DNA of 64,000 nucleotides. Origin: JACVRX01 sp963819885. GTDB taxonomy: Bacteria > Actinomycetota > Actinomycetes > Jiangellales > Jiangellaceae. Of this stretch, positions 9,119-17,461 are shown piece by piece. The DNA is taken from the NCBI GenBank assembly GCA_963819885.1, contig CAWFXV010000032.1, forward strand, positions 124,001-188,000, read 5' to 3'. Each line of letters starts with the position of its first letter. Position 1 is the stretch's first letter. The translations under genes were made by a program, and so were the position numbers. Under the pieces are notes generated by a model. The model was not told the DNA's origin, ran no database searches, and was given only the letters and a program-made list of their open reading frames with translations.

Positions 9119-10024
9119 TCAGCCGCCGGAATTTCCGTATACGGTGACGTGCACATGGTCGTAATGGTTGGCCGTCGCCGATCCCCGGTCCGCCATCCAC
9201 CGCCAGCCTTCGCTGGCCCGTTCCACGGTCCAGATCCGCTGCGACCAGAGCACTTCGCTGACGCCCAGTGCTTGGTAGTTGCTTCGGACGAATGCCGCGA
9301 TGGCGTCACCCAGCGAACTGCTGGACACCATGATGTCGAGCGCCCGGCCCACGCCATGTTCCCCGCCTCCGGACCGCACGCCGCCGTACGAACTGACGGC
9401 TGGGAACTCGGCGCAGACGGCTCGGTGGACTCGGATGGCGTCCGGGGTCAATCCGTCCTCGACCGCCGAGCCGGACGCACATTCTGCGTAGGAGATGCCA
9501 TCACTGCCAGCTTCTGTGGTCTCCTCGTCCGTCGGCTCGGTTTCTGACAGGTAGTCGCCGTTGACCCAGGCGATCTCGTTCTCGTGGACGATCTGTTGCC
9601 ACGAACCTTCGGTGGTCGCGGTGACAGCGACAACGCTCCCGCGGGCGAGAACCGTCAGCACCTCGGCGTCCTGGGTCGGTCCGGTGCGTACGTTGAGTGC
9701 CGTTGTGACATACAGCTGACCGATCACCGTCGGCTCAGGCGTCGGCGTCGGTGTAGCAGTCGGAGTGGAGGCTGCGGCGGTGGCCGATGGTGATCTCGTG
9801 CCACGCAGCGCCGGCCGCTCGTCGAGTCCTCGGCTGATGGAGTCGATCCGCAGTGGCTGGGCTGTCACCGTCATCCGAGCCACGGCCGGCAACTCGTCGG
9901 AGCCATCGGGCCAGGCGGCCACGCCCACGGGCACGGCAGCCAGGATTCCCGCGGCGATCGCCAGCGGTACTAGGCTTTGGACGTATTGTGCGCCTTTAGG
10001 GCGTTTGTGCCGAGCATTCGGCAC
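9119..10024 (-). CDS. Secreted or membrane-anchored SH3-domain protein with a peptidase-like C-terminal domain
   Basis: About 301 residues from the GTG at 10024 (an ATG at 10081 is the alternative). Order: short basic N-terminus, one hydrophobic segment (SLVPLAIAAGILAAVPVGV), a Ser/Thr/Pro-rich linker (TPTATPTPTPEPT), a bacterial SH3 domain (LYVTTALNVRTGPTQDAEV through WVNGDYLS), and a C-terminal domain with GGVRSGGGEHGVGRALDIMV and NHYDHVHVTVYG. The His/Asp pattern of the last part resembles the ARB-07466-like, D-Ala-D-Ala-peptidase-related fold often found with SH3 domains in actinobacteria. The likely site of action is the cell wall. Catalysis is inferred only. Confidence 0.78.
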   Translation of the reverse strand: MPNARHKRPKGAQYVQSLVPLAIAAGILAAVPVGVAAWPDGSDELPAVARMTVTAQPLRIDSISRGLDERPALRGTRSPSATAAASTPTATPTPTPEPTVIGQLYVTTALNVRTGPTQDAEVLTVLARGSVVAVTATTEGSWQQIVHENEIAWVNGDYLSETEPTDEETTEAGSDGISYAECASGSAVEDGLTPDAIRVHRAVCAEFPAVSSYGGVRSGGGEHGVGRALDIMVSSSSLGDAIAAFVRSNYQALGVSEVLWSQRIWTVERASEGWRWMADRGSATANHYDHVHVTVYGNSGG

Positions 10025-10153
10025 CTGCTCATCACCATTAACGCTGCAGGGGACAACGTTCGCAGTGCACCAGGCAACCACACCGACGCCGAGATGTCAT
10101 CCTCGCCGCAACGAGTGGGATGCAGCGAAGCGGAGCCGAGGGAGACCAAACCC

Positions 10154-11356
10154 TCAGGCGCCGGCTGAGGGCATTGCGCGTCCGGTGCTGGAAAGGTCTG
10201 CCAGCGCGCGGGCGTATCCGGCGTCGGACCAATAGTCGGAATGTCCCTGGATCTTGGCATCGAGTGTTCGCGGATCGACCAGGCGCCGGTCGACCGGCGC
10301 ATTCGGAACAGTCGGTGGGTCGAGAGCCCAGGCGCCGATCGGATCGGTGTCGCGATAGAGGTTGCGCCAGCGTCCGTTCAACCGCTCGTAGGCGGCGCGC
10401 AGGGCGTCCGGCCCGAAGTACGCCGGGAAAAAGCGCAGGTAGAGCCGGCGAACCGGAGAGCCATGAGTCAGCAGGTCGACGCGCTCGACCGTTTCCGCAG
10501 GCAGGTGCAGCACCGTCGCTACCACCATGACCGAACCTTGCGAATGACCGGACAACACGACTCGCGACGACGGTGAACCTGTCAGCTTGGTCACCCGCTG
10601 CGCCAGCTCCGGGATAGCCCGTTCGCCGTAGGACGGTGGAGCGAGGGGATGGGCCGCGCGGGGAAAGAAACTGCCGATATCCCACAAGATGCCCACAGTC
10701 CGGCGGAGGGCCGGGTTTCGGTACGAGTTCCACGCGAGGACGACGATTCCCAGGGCGAAAGCACCCATGATCCACGTATCGATGGCGGTCAGCGTCGCGA
10801 GCGGTGGTTCCTCGACGAAACGCCAGTTCTCCTCCCCAGCGATGTAGACGCCGAGCGCGACCAGGAGCACGACGCCGGCCACCAACACGATCCTGCCGAC
10901 GACCCGGCCTATGCCGTCGGTCACCGACGCAATCGCAACGGCGATGGCCACCCGCCGAACCTTTTCGTCGCCAGGTTCCAAGCGCCCGGCCTCGTCGGGC
11001 CGGGATCTCACGATGTCGTCGGCAAGTGGCCCGAGCCGGCACCGCACGCCGAGAGCGACGACAGCGGCAATCACGATCAGTGCCGCGGTGATGACCGCTG
11101 CGGCAGCACCGGCCCAGGCGAACGACGGTGGGACGACCATCGACACCTCGGCGGTAGCAGCCGCGAGCCGCTCCTGGAAGGTACGGGCTGGGTCGCTCGC
11201 GACCACCTGCTGGGCAACCAGGTTCGCGGTCGCAGTCCGCTGGCTGAGCACTGGATAGCCGAGGAGTTCGGCCACCCGATAGGTGATGCCTGCGGAGAAA
11301 CCGCCGGCGACAAAGAAGGCGATGGCTGCGATCGCCGGTCCGCCCAGCCCGCGCAT
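10154..11356 (-). CDS. Lipase-like membrane protein, probably the 3' part of a frameshifted and truncated gene
   Basis: The open frame encodes four hydrophobic segments in the first 220 residues and then a soluble alpha/beta-hydrolase part with the nucleophile elbow SGHSQGS, followed by LLTHGSPVRRLYLRFFPAYF. The ATG at 11356 is the first clear in-frame start and has a weak ribosome site. Further upstream the same frame reads as Arg/Pro-rich nonsense (ADRNRPARRRQPASDWRRS), whereas another frame looks coding there (see 11357-11523). Full-length relatives that I recall are longer and carry an N-terminal HGVGG-type motif, which is absent here. It could be a pseudogene, a short functional variant, or the product of a sequencing indel near 11395. 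Confidence 0.6.
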   Translation of the reverse strand: MRGLGGPAIAAIAFFVAGGFSAGITYRVAELLGYPVLSQRTATANLVAQQVVASDPARTFQERLAAATAEVSMVVPPSFAWAGAAAAVITAALIVIAAVVALGVRCRLGPLADDIVRSRPDEAGRLEPGDEKVRRVAIAVAIASVTDGIGRVVGRIVLVAGVVLLVALGVYIAGEENWRFVEEPPLATLTAIDTWIMGAFALGIVVLAWNSYRNPALRRTVGILWDIGSFFPRAAHPLAPPSYGERAIPELAQRVTKLTGSPSSRVVLSGHSQGSVMVVATVLHLPAETVERVDLLTHGSPVRRLYLRFFPAYFGPDALRAAYERLNGRWRNLYRDTDPIGAWALDPPTVPNAPVDRRLVDPRTLDAKIQGHSDYWSDAGYARALADLSSTGRAMPSAGA

Positions 11357-11523
11357 TGCGACCCGGTTCTCTGGAGTCGTCGGGACACCGCCGGCCTGGG
11401 CCCCGGACGACGAATGCCGGGGATGATCTCGGCAAAGGGCGCGACGATCGCGCGCAGAGCGTCGCCAATCTGAAGCAGGTTGCCGGCGACGAGCGGGCCG
11501 GTTTCTATCGGCGGTGGTAACAC
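11357..11523 (-). other. Out-of-frame coding remnant upstream of the lipase-like gene
   Basis: Read on the minus strand in a different frame from the lipase-like gene, this stretch encodes TGPLVAGNLLQIGDALRA then IVAPFAEIIPGIRRPGPRP, with codon use like real genes here. It joins smoothly to the lipase frame (GGVPTTPENRVAMRGLGG) if one base is gained or lost near 11395. No ribosome site precedes the GTG at 11523, so it does not look like an independent gene. The rest of the gap up to 11753 shows no convincing coding or structure. Confidence 0.4.
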
Positions 11524-11753
11524 ACGGGCCCGAAAGGAGAGTGACCACCACGCGCGGCGGCAGCCGCCTTCTGCGTACGTGTCGGCCTCAGCCGCCCTGG
11601 ACGGGCGGCGTGCGGTGCGATCATGGTGCAAGTGGCACACACGGTCGCGCGGCTGATGGCGGGTGCGCCCGTCGGCGGTCCGGCAACGGCGTTCGGGCAG
11701 GGTCGACTGGAGACACGCTGCACCAGCGCTTGTTGCCGAAGAGGATTGAGGCG

Positions 11754-12212
11754 ATGACCCGGGATGCGCCCGAAGGCGACCCGTGGGCGATTGCCAGCGC
11801 ACGGCGAGCTGTGTGCGCCGAGCTGCACATGGATGGTGCGCTCGATGAGCTGCCATGCCCGGCCTGCGGGTATCCCACCCTGACCGAGCGGGGTGGCGAC
11901 CACATCTGCGTGGTCTGTCACTGGCAAGACGACGACTCGACCCGCGATCAGCCCGACAGTCCGAGCGCAGCAAACCACGGTCTCACGCTGCGGCAGGCCG
12001 CCGTTCATATCCTCGAGACCGGAGTCTTCGCCTCGCCGGGCTGGGTGTGGACCGCACCTGAGTACTTCACTCCCGAGGTCCGGGCGGCCCGCGCAAGCCT
12101 CGTCCAGGCGTACGAGCGGCTCATGGTGCACCCGCGGGACGCCTTGGCTCGCAAGGACGTGCGCGACGGGCGCTCCAACCTCATGTACACCATTGTGAAC
12201 GCGACGCGATGA
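11754..12212 (+). CDS. CPCC-type cysteine-rich protein
   Basis: A 152-residue soluble protein. It contains a compact four-cysteine module, CPACGYPTLTERGGDHIC then VVCHWQDD, which matches the CPCC family (a presumed zinc-binding knuckle). The C-terminal half (HGLTLRQAAVHILETGVFA, GWVWTAPEYFTPEVRAARAS) looks helical. The ATG at 11754 is preceded by a purine-rich site (ggattgagg). The frame is open back to 11514, but the extra 80 residues are Arg/Gly-rich and look untranslated. Function is unknown. It stands alone between the lipase-like gene and hemL. Confidence 0.75.
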   Translation: MTRDAPEGDPWAIASARRAVCAELHMDGALDELPCPACGYPTLTERGGDHICVVCHWQDDDSTRDQPDSPSAANHGLTLRQAAVHILETGVFASPGWVWTAPEYFTPEVRAARASLVQAYERLMVHPRDALARKDVRDGRSNLMYTIVNATR

Positions 12213-12366
12213 CACAGCCCGAGAGCGTCACCGGGCCACCAAGCTCGAGGTCGCCATGCGGCCTCTTCGAACCACCTCCCCGACCCCTCCTGTCGAGGTC
12301 ACCGCCGGCGCACTTGGCTCCGCCGCTGGGCAGCCGCCGCCACAGTGCCCAAGCTGGGCTGGGACA

Positions 12367-13695
12367 ATGGCGCGCGTGACGTACCCGGCGGAAGCACCGC
12401 GGAGCGCTGCGCTGTTCCGGCGGGCGGAGCGGGTGACGCCGGGAGGGGTGAATTCACCGGTCCGGGCGTTCCAGGCGGTCGGTGGGACGCCGCGGTTCAT
12501 GGCCCGAGGCAAGGGCGCGTTCGTCTACGACGCGGATGGACGCGAGTACGTCGACCTGGTGTGTTCATGGGGACCGCTGCTGCTCGGGCACGCGCACCCG
12601 CAGATCGTCGAGGCCGTGGCGCGTCAAGTCGCGCTGGGAACGTCGTACGGAGCGCCGACCCAAACAGAGGCCGAGCTCGCCGAAGAGATCGTCGAACGGA
12701 CTCCGGTCGAGAAGGTCCGGCTCGTTTCCAGCGGGACAGAGGCGACGATGAGCGCGATCCGGCTGGCCCGGGCCGCGACCGGCCGGACGAAGATCGTCAA
12801 GTTCGCCGGGCACTACCACGGCCATGTCGACGCACTGCTGGCCAGTGCCGGTAGCGGGGTGGCGACATACGCACATCCCGGCACGCCGGGAGTGACCGCC
12901 GCGACCACGTCGGACACGATCGTGCTGCGGTACAACGATCAGGCAGCGGTCGAGGCGGCGTTCGCCGAGCACGGTCAGCAGATTGCCTGCGTGATCGCCG
13001 AGGCAGCGGCGGGAAACATGGGCGCGGTCCCGCCGGCGGACGGGTTCAATGCCTTTCTCCGCAACACGGCGCACAGGGCTGGAGCGGTTCTCATCCTGGA
13101 CGAGGTGATGACCGGCTTCCGGGTGAGTCGGGCGGGCTGGTATGGCCTCGAGGGGGTCGAAGCCGACCTGATCACCTTCGGCAAGGTGATGGGCGGCGGG
13201 CTGCCGGCCGCGGCGTTCGGCGGGAGGTCCGAGCTAATGGACCTGCTTGCGCCCACCGGACCGGTGTATCAGGCCGGCACGCTGTCCGGAAACCCCGTCG
13301 CGACCACCGCCGGCCTCGCCACCCTCCGGCTGGCCGATGACGCTGTCTACGCCCGGGTGGGCGATGCTGCCCAGACCATCGGGGAACTGATCGCCAAGGC
13401 GCTGATCGCCGAGGGTGTCGAGCACCGCATCCAGCACGCCGGCAACCTGTTCAGCGTGTTCTTCGTCGATCCCGACGAACCGGTAGTGGATTTCGATGGG
13501 GCGAGACGGACGGACACGTCGCGCTTCGCAGCGTTCTTCCACGCGATGCTCGCCCAGGGCGTCTACCTGCCGCCGTCGGCGTTCGAGGTCTGGTTCGTGT
13601 CGGCAGCCCATGACGACGCCGTGCTTGATCGGCTTGCTGCGGCACTTCCGCGAGCGGCGAAAGCGGCGGCAGCCACCCGGACGGTGCCGGGGTGA
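12367..13695 (+). CDS. hemL: Glutamate-1-semialdehyde 2,1-aminomutase
   Basis: This PLP enzyme converts glutamate-1-semialdehyde to 5-aminolevulinate, feeding hemB. Its 442 residues include TPGGVNSPVRAFQAVGG at the N-terminus, the phosphate-binding SSGTEATMSAIRLARAATG, GHYHGHVDALLASAGSG, the DEVMTGFR aspartate motif, and the PLP lysine Lys273 in FGKVMGGGLPAAAFGG. The start at 12367 matches the usual family start; an earlier ATG at 12256 would add 37 atypical residues. The stop overlaps the GTG of the phosphatase gene, which opens the hemL-ccs operon. Confidence 0.96.
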   Translation: MARVTYPAEAPRSAALFRRAERVTPGGVNSPVRAFQAVGGTPRFMARGKGAFVYDADGREYVDLVCSWGPLLLGHAHPQIVEAVARQVALGTSYGAPTQTEAELAEEIVERTPVEKVRLVSSGTEATMSAIRLARAATGRTKIVKFAGHYHGHVDALLASAGSGVATYAHPGTPGVTAATTSDTIVLRYNDQAAVEAAFAEHGQQIACVIAEAAAGNMGAVPPADGFNAFLRNTAHRAGAVLILDEVMTGFRVSRAGWYGLEGVEADLITFGKVMGGGLPAAAFGGRSELMDLLAPTGPVYQAGTLSGNPVATTAGLATLRLADDAVYARVGDAAQTIGELIAKALIAEGVEHRIQHAGNLFSVFFVDPDEPVVDFDGARRTDTSRFAAFFHAMLAQGVYLPPSAFEVWFVSAAHDDAVLDRLAAALPRAAKAAAATRTVPG

Positions 13696-14342
13696 CGACC
13701 TCGACAACGCGGATACACCTGCTGCGCCATGGTGAAGTGCACAATCCAGAGGGCGTGCTCTACGGTCGGCTGCCCGGTTTTCACCTGTCCGAACGTGGCG
13801 TCGCCATGGCGAACCGGATCGCCGAGACGGTCGCCGACCGGGACATCGTGGGGGTCGTCTCCTCGCCATTGGAGCGGGCGCAGGAGACGGCATCGCGCAT
13901 CGCGGCGAAGCTCGGTCTCGACACTCGCACCGATGAGCGGCTGACGGAGGCCACGAACGTCTTTCAGGGGCAGCAGCTGGGAGCCGGAGGCCGGTCTCTG
14001 CTCCGGCTCTCGAACATCAAGCACCTGCGCAACCCGTTCCGGCCGTCATGGGGCGAACCGTACGTCGAGATAGTGACTCGGATGCGCTTGGCGATGGCCG
14101 ATGCGCGAGCGGCTGCCGACGGTCAGGAGGCGCTGCTGGTCTCGCACCAGCTGCCCATCTGGATCGTCCGCTCCGCCGTCGAGGGCCGGCACCTGTGGCA
14201 CGACCCCCGCACAAGGGAGTGCTCCCTGGCCAGCCTGACGACGTTCACCTACGAGGACGAGGCCATTGTCTCGGTCGGCTACAGCGAGCCGGCAGCCGAC
14301 CTGTTGCCTGCGTCCGGTCGTCGTGTGAACGCGGGAGCGTGA
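13692..14342 (+). CDS. Histidine phosphatase (phosphoglycerate mutase-like)
   Basis: A 216-residue member of the histidine phosphatase superfamily. The phosphohistidine motif LLRHGEVH is at residues 10-17, the basic pocket SSPLERAQETA follows, and the second catalytic histidine is in LLVSHQLPIW. The substrate is not known: these proteins are often misannotated as phosphoglycerate mutases. It is translationally coupled to hemL (GTGA overlap) and lies 4 bases before the thioredoxin-like lipoprotein. The same position between hemL and the ccs genes is seen in many actinobacteria. Confidence 0.9.
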   Translation: MTTSTTRIHLLRHGEVHNPEGVLYGRLPGFHLSERGVAMANRIAETVADRDIVGVVSSPLERAQETASRIAAKLGLDTRTDERLTEATNVFQGQQLGAGGRSLLRLSNIKHLRNPFRPSWGEPYVEIVTRMRLAMADARAAADGQEALLVSHQLPIWIVRSAVEGRHLWHDPRTRECSLASLTTFTYEDEAIVSVGYSEPAADLLPASGRRVNAGA

Positions 14343-14346
14343 GCCG

Positions 14347-14946
14347 GTGCGTGTCGGGCGGGTCGTCGTGGTTCTCACCGTTGCCGCCATGACGGTGGCG
14401 GGTTGCTCGGACGGCCAGGTCGGGCGCAGCGATTCCGCCGGGCAGACGCGCTATGTCGAGGGCACCGGAGTCGTCACGATCGTGCCGCCGGCAGACCGCC
14501 AGCAGGCGCCGGCGTTCACCGGACCACTGCTCGATGGCAGCGGTGAGTTCGACCTCGCTCAGGCGAAGGGAGACGTCGTCGTCCTCAACGTCTGGGCGTC
14601 GTGGTGCCCACCGTGCCGTAGCGAAGCTCCCGCCTTGCAGGCGGTTTCGGCCGAGATGACCGACCAGGACGTGCAGTTCGTCGGCATCAACGTCCGCGAC
14701 AACGAAACCGATGCCCGGGCGTTCGAGCAGGAGTTCGGCCTGACCTACCCGAGCGTCGTGGACACGGACAGCGCCTTGCTGCTTGCCTTCCGGAACACCT
14801 TGCCACCGAGTGCCATCCCTAGCACCCTGGTCATCGACCGCGAGGGTCGAGTGGCCGCGCGTGTCCTCGACGAGGTCACGCAGAAATCCCTGCGGGACCT
14901 GGTCGCCGACATCGCCGCCGAGGATGCGGCCCAGGCCGATGGGTGA
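14347..14946 (+). CDS. resA: TlpA/ResA-like thiol-disulfide lipoprotein
   Basis: A 199-residue extracytoplasmic thioredoxin that reduces apocytochrome c cysteines. The N-terminus is a lipoprotein signal (VVVVLTVAAMTVAGC, lipobox Cys19). The redox site is CPPC in WASWCPPCRSEAPALQ, and the cis-proline loop is PSAIPSTLVIDREG. The start is a GTG. It overlaps the ccdA start by 8 bases, so the electron donor (CcdA) and acceptor are made together. Confidence 0.93.
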   Translation: MRVGRVVVVLTVAAMTVAGCSDGQVGRSDSAGQTRYVEGTGVVTIVPPADRQQAPAFTGPLLDGSGEFDLAQAKGDVVVLNVWASWCPPCRSEAPALQAVSAEMTDQDVQFVGINVRDNETDARAFEQEFGLTYPSVVDTDSALLLAFRNTLPPSAIPSTLVIDREGRVAARVLDEVTQKSLRDLVADIAAEDAAQADG

Positions 14947-15685
14947 GACCTTCGCCGACACTGTCCTGTCTGGTTCTCTGCTCATTGCCATCCCCGTCGC
15001 CGCCATCGCCGGGCTGGTCTCCTTCCTGTCACCGTGCGTTCTTCCCTTGGTGCCGGGCTACCTCTCGTACGTGACCGGGCTGTCCGGAATCGAGTTGGCC
15101 GACGGCCGACGCAGCCGGGTCGTTCTCGGTGCCCTGCTGTTCGTCTTCGGCTTCTCAGTCGTATTCGTCTCCTACGGCGCGCTCTTCGGTGGTCTCGGCT
15201 CGGTGCTGCGTGAGTACGCCGACCCGATCACACGGGCGATGGGAGCCGTCCTGATCGTGCTCGGCCTCGTGTTCGCGGGCTGGCTGCCGGGCGCCGCGCG
15301 GGAGTGGCGCTGGCATATGTCCCCGACGGTGGGCGTCGCCGGAGCTCCACTGGTCGGCGCACTGTTCGGCATCGGCTGGACTGCCTGCACCGGCCCGACC
15401 CTCGCCGCGGTCCAGGCACTGGCATTCGACGACGGTAGCGCTGCGCGAGGCGCGCTCCTGTCGCTGTCATACTGCCTTGGCCTGGGGCTCCCCTTCGTGG
15501 TCGCGGCCGTTGCCTACCGACGGGCCCTGGGTGCTTTCGGCTGGGTACGCCAGCACCAAGTCTGGGTGCTTCGCATCGGGGGCGCCATGCTGATCGGCCT
15601 GGGGCTGCTGCTGGTGACCGGCGTCTGGACACAGCTCGTGTCGTCGATGCAGGGCTGGATCGGCGGATTCGAGGTGGCCGTGTGA
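14939..15685 (+). CDS. ccdA: Cytochrome c biogenesis protein CcdA (thiol reductant exporter)
   Basis: A 248-residue membrane protein that carries electrons from cytosolic thioredoxin to ResA. Six hydrophobic segments are visible. The two redox cysteines are in SFLSPCVLPLVPGYLSY and in GIGWTACTGPTLAA. The ATG at 14939 lies inside the resA 3' end. The stop overlaps the GTG of resB by 4 bases. Confidence 0.95.
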   Translation: MGETFADTVLSGSLLIAIPVAAIAGLVSFLSPCVLPLVPGYLSYVTGLSGIELADGRRSRVVLGALLFVFGFSVVFVSYGALFGGLGSVLREYADPITRAMGAVLIVLGLVFAGWLPGAAREWRWHMSPTVGVAGAPLVGALFGIGWTACTGPTLAAVQALAFDDGSAARGALLSLSYCLGLGLPFVVAAVAYRRALGAFGWVRQHQVWVLRIGGAMLIGLGLLLVTGVWTQLVSSMQGWIGGFEVAV

Positions 15686-17460
15686 CAGTCCGCGAAGCGT
15701 CGACCACCACGGCGACGGAGCCAGGTCGCCCGCCCGCGCTCTCCCCGGGTGAGCTCGCCAGCTGGGCGTGGCGGCAGCTCACCTCGATGCGGGTGGCGCT
15801 GATCCTGCTCTTCCTGCTGGCCGTCGCCGCCATCCCGGGCTCCGTGGTACCCCAGACCGAGATCAACCCGCTCGCCGTGGCGGACTTCCGCGAACGCAAC
15901 CCCGCACTGGCCCAGTGGTACGACCGGCTCGGCCTGTTCGACGTGTTCTCGGCGCCGTGGTTCGCGGCAATCTACCTGGCGCTGATCGTCTCACTGGTCG
16001 GCTGCATCATTCCCCGGTCGATCCAGCACTGGCGGACCGCACGTGCCGAACCGCCGCCGGCTCCCAGCCGGCTGTCGCGGATGCCGGACTACCGCCGATT
16101 CGAGGTCGACGCATCGCCGGCCGACGTGCTAACCACCGCCAGGGCCGTACTCCAAGCGCGCGGCTTTCGGGTGGGGGTCGAGGCGCGGGCGGATGCTCCG
16201 CGGGCTCCGCGATTCGTGGCCGAAGAGCATGCCACGAATCGCTCTTTAGACGCCCGCTTCCGCATCCGCCCGCTCCTCGACCGCTCGAAGGCGGAGCCCG
16301 CAGAGCGTCCGGCCGCCTCCGGACCCCCAGACTTCGAAGCGGCGACGGGTGGCGACGCGCACGCCATCTCGGCGGTCGCAGCCGAGGCCGGCCAGCTACG
16401 CGAGACCGGCAACCTGATCTTTCACCTCGCGGTAGTCGTCGTGCTGGTAGCCGTCGCCGTCGGCAGCCTGTTCGGCTACCGCGCGACCGTGATCGTGCCG
16501 GAAGGGTCTGGGTTTGCGAACACCGTCATCCAGTACGACGGGCTGAGCGGTGGAGCGCTGTTCGATGCGAGCGACTTGCCGCCGTTCTCGCTACAGCTGG
16601 ACGCGTTCGACATGCAGTTCGTCGAAGCTGGAGCGCAGCTCGGATCTCCCGAGGACTTCGAGGCGACCGTGCGGTTCACGCCTGAACCCGGTGCGGCGGA
16701 GGAGACGCGGACGATCAGGGTCAACGAACCGCTGGAGGTAGACGGCACGCTCATCCACATCCTCAATCCAGGTTATGCGCCTCTCATCACCGTCCGGGAC
16801 GCGGAGGGCACGGTGCTGGCCGAGGGAGCGGTGCCGTTCTTGCCGCAGGACAACTCGTTCACCTCGATCGGCGTCCGGAAGGTGCCGATGGGCCGCACCG
16901 CAGGCTTGGGGGAGGACCTCGGCATTCAGGGGTTGTTCCTTCCGACGGCCGTACTCGACGAGCAGGGCCCGCGATCAGCCTTCCCTGAGCCGCGCAACCC
17001 GGCGTTGTTCCTGACGGCCTACCACGGCGACCTCGGGCTCGACGACGGGCAGCCCCAGTCGGTCTATCGGCTCGACACCTCGGACATGGAGCAGTTCCGC
17101 ACCGATGACGGCGACGTCTTCCGGGCCGACCTCGCCGTCGGTGAGACGGCAACCCTGCCCGACGGGTACGGCAGCGTGACGTTCGACGGATACGTCAGCT
17201 GGGTCAACTTCCAGGTCTCGCGCAACGCCGGCAAGCAGCTCGTGCTCGTGGGCGCGGTCCTGGCGCTGGCCGGCCTGCTGTTGTCGCTGTACGTGCGGCG
17301 GCGCCGGGTATGGGTGCGAGCCGCCGAGCTGACCGACGCCGGTACCGTGGTCGAGGTCGCCGGGCTGCAGCGCTCCGATGGCGGTGATCTGCAAGCCGAG
17401 GTCGACGCCATCGCCGACGATCTGGACAGCCGGCTTCGCCCGGCGCGAGGAGAGGGGTGA
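15682..17460 (+). CDS. resB: Cytochrome c biogenesis protein ResB (Ccs1), with an element-encoded insertion
   Basis: ResB is one half of the System II heme ligation complex with CcsA. The 592-residue protein has N-terminal membrane segments (from RVALILLFLLAVAAIPGSV), QWYDRLGLFDVFSAPWF, a third segment at 235-255 (NLIFHLAVVVVLVAVAVG), a large extracytoplasmic domain and a last segment near 515. Between residues 166 and about 200 the reading frame runs through a palindromic repeat (16177-16281, exactly 105 bases) that encodes APRFVAEEHATNRSLDARF. This lies in a loop just before GQLRETGNLIFH, where inserted residues may be tolerated. The insertion also brings a TTA leucine codon at 16246. Confidence 0.94.
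   Translation: MTVREASTTTATEPGRPPALSPGELASWAWRQLTSMRVALILLFLLAVAAIPGSVVPQTEINPLAVADFRERNPALAQWYDRLGLFDVFSAPWFAAIYLALIVSLVGCIIPRSIQHWRTARAEPPPAPSRLSRMPDYRRFEVDASPADVLTTARAVLQARGFRVGVEARADAPRAPRFVAEEHATNRSLDARFRIRPLLDRSKAEPAERPAASGPPDFEAATGGDAHAISAVAAEAGQLRETGNLIFHLAVVVVLVAVAVGSLFGYRATVIVPEGSGFANTVIQYDGLSGGALFDASDLPPFSLQLDAFDMQFVEAGAQLGSPEDFEATVRFTPEPGAAEETRTIRVNEPLEVDGTLIHILNPGYAPLITVRDAEGTVLAEGAVPFLPQDNSFTSIGVRKVPMGRTAGLGEDLGIQGLFLPTAVLDEQGPRSAFPEPRNPALFLTAYHGDLGLDDGQPQSVYRLDTSDMEQFRTDDGDVFRADLAVGETATLPDGYGSVTFDGYVSWVNFQVSRNAGKQLVLVGAVLALAGLLLSLYVRRRRVWVRAAELTDAGTVVEVAGLQRSDGGDLQAEVDAIADDLDSRLRPARGEG
16177..16281 (+). repeat. Palindromic repeat element, copy 1 (inside resB)
   Basis: This is an imperfect palindrome. 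The outer arms 16177-16196 and 16262-16281 are complementary at 19 of 20 bases (arm begins gtcgaggcgcgggcg). The core 16200-16257 holds a 6-bp stem (gcgggc/gcccgc), an asymmetric internal loop (tcc against tctttagac), a perfect 12-bp stem (gcgattcgtggc at 16209-16220, gccacgaatcgc at 16231-16242) and a 10-base loop. The core matches the copy at 42105-42162 at 56 of 58 positions; both differences are in the loop. The outer arms do not match the other copy. The total length of 105 bases keeps the resB frame open. Confidence 0.88.
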
Positions 17461-17461
17461 C

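Noticed and set aside
16282..16360. A third palindromic unit directly after copy 1 (gtccgg/ccggac and similar)
   Set aside because: The inverted repeats are only 6 bases and are expected by chance in DNA this GC-rich.
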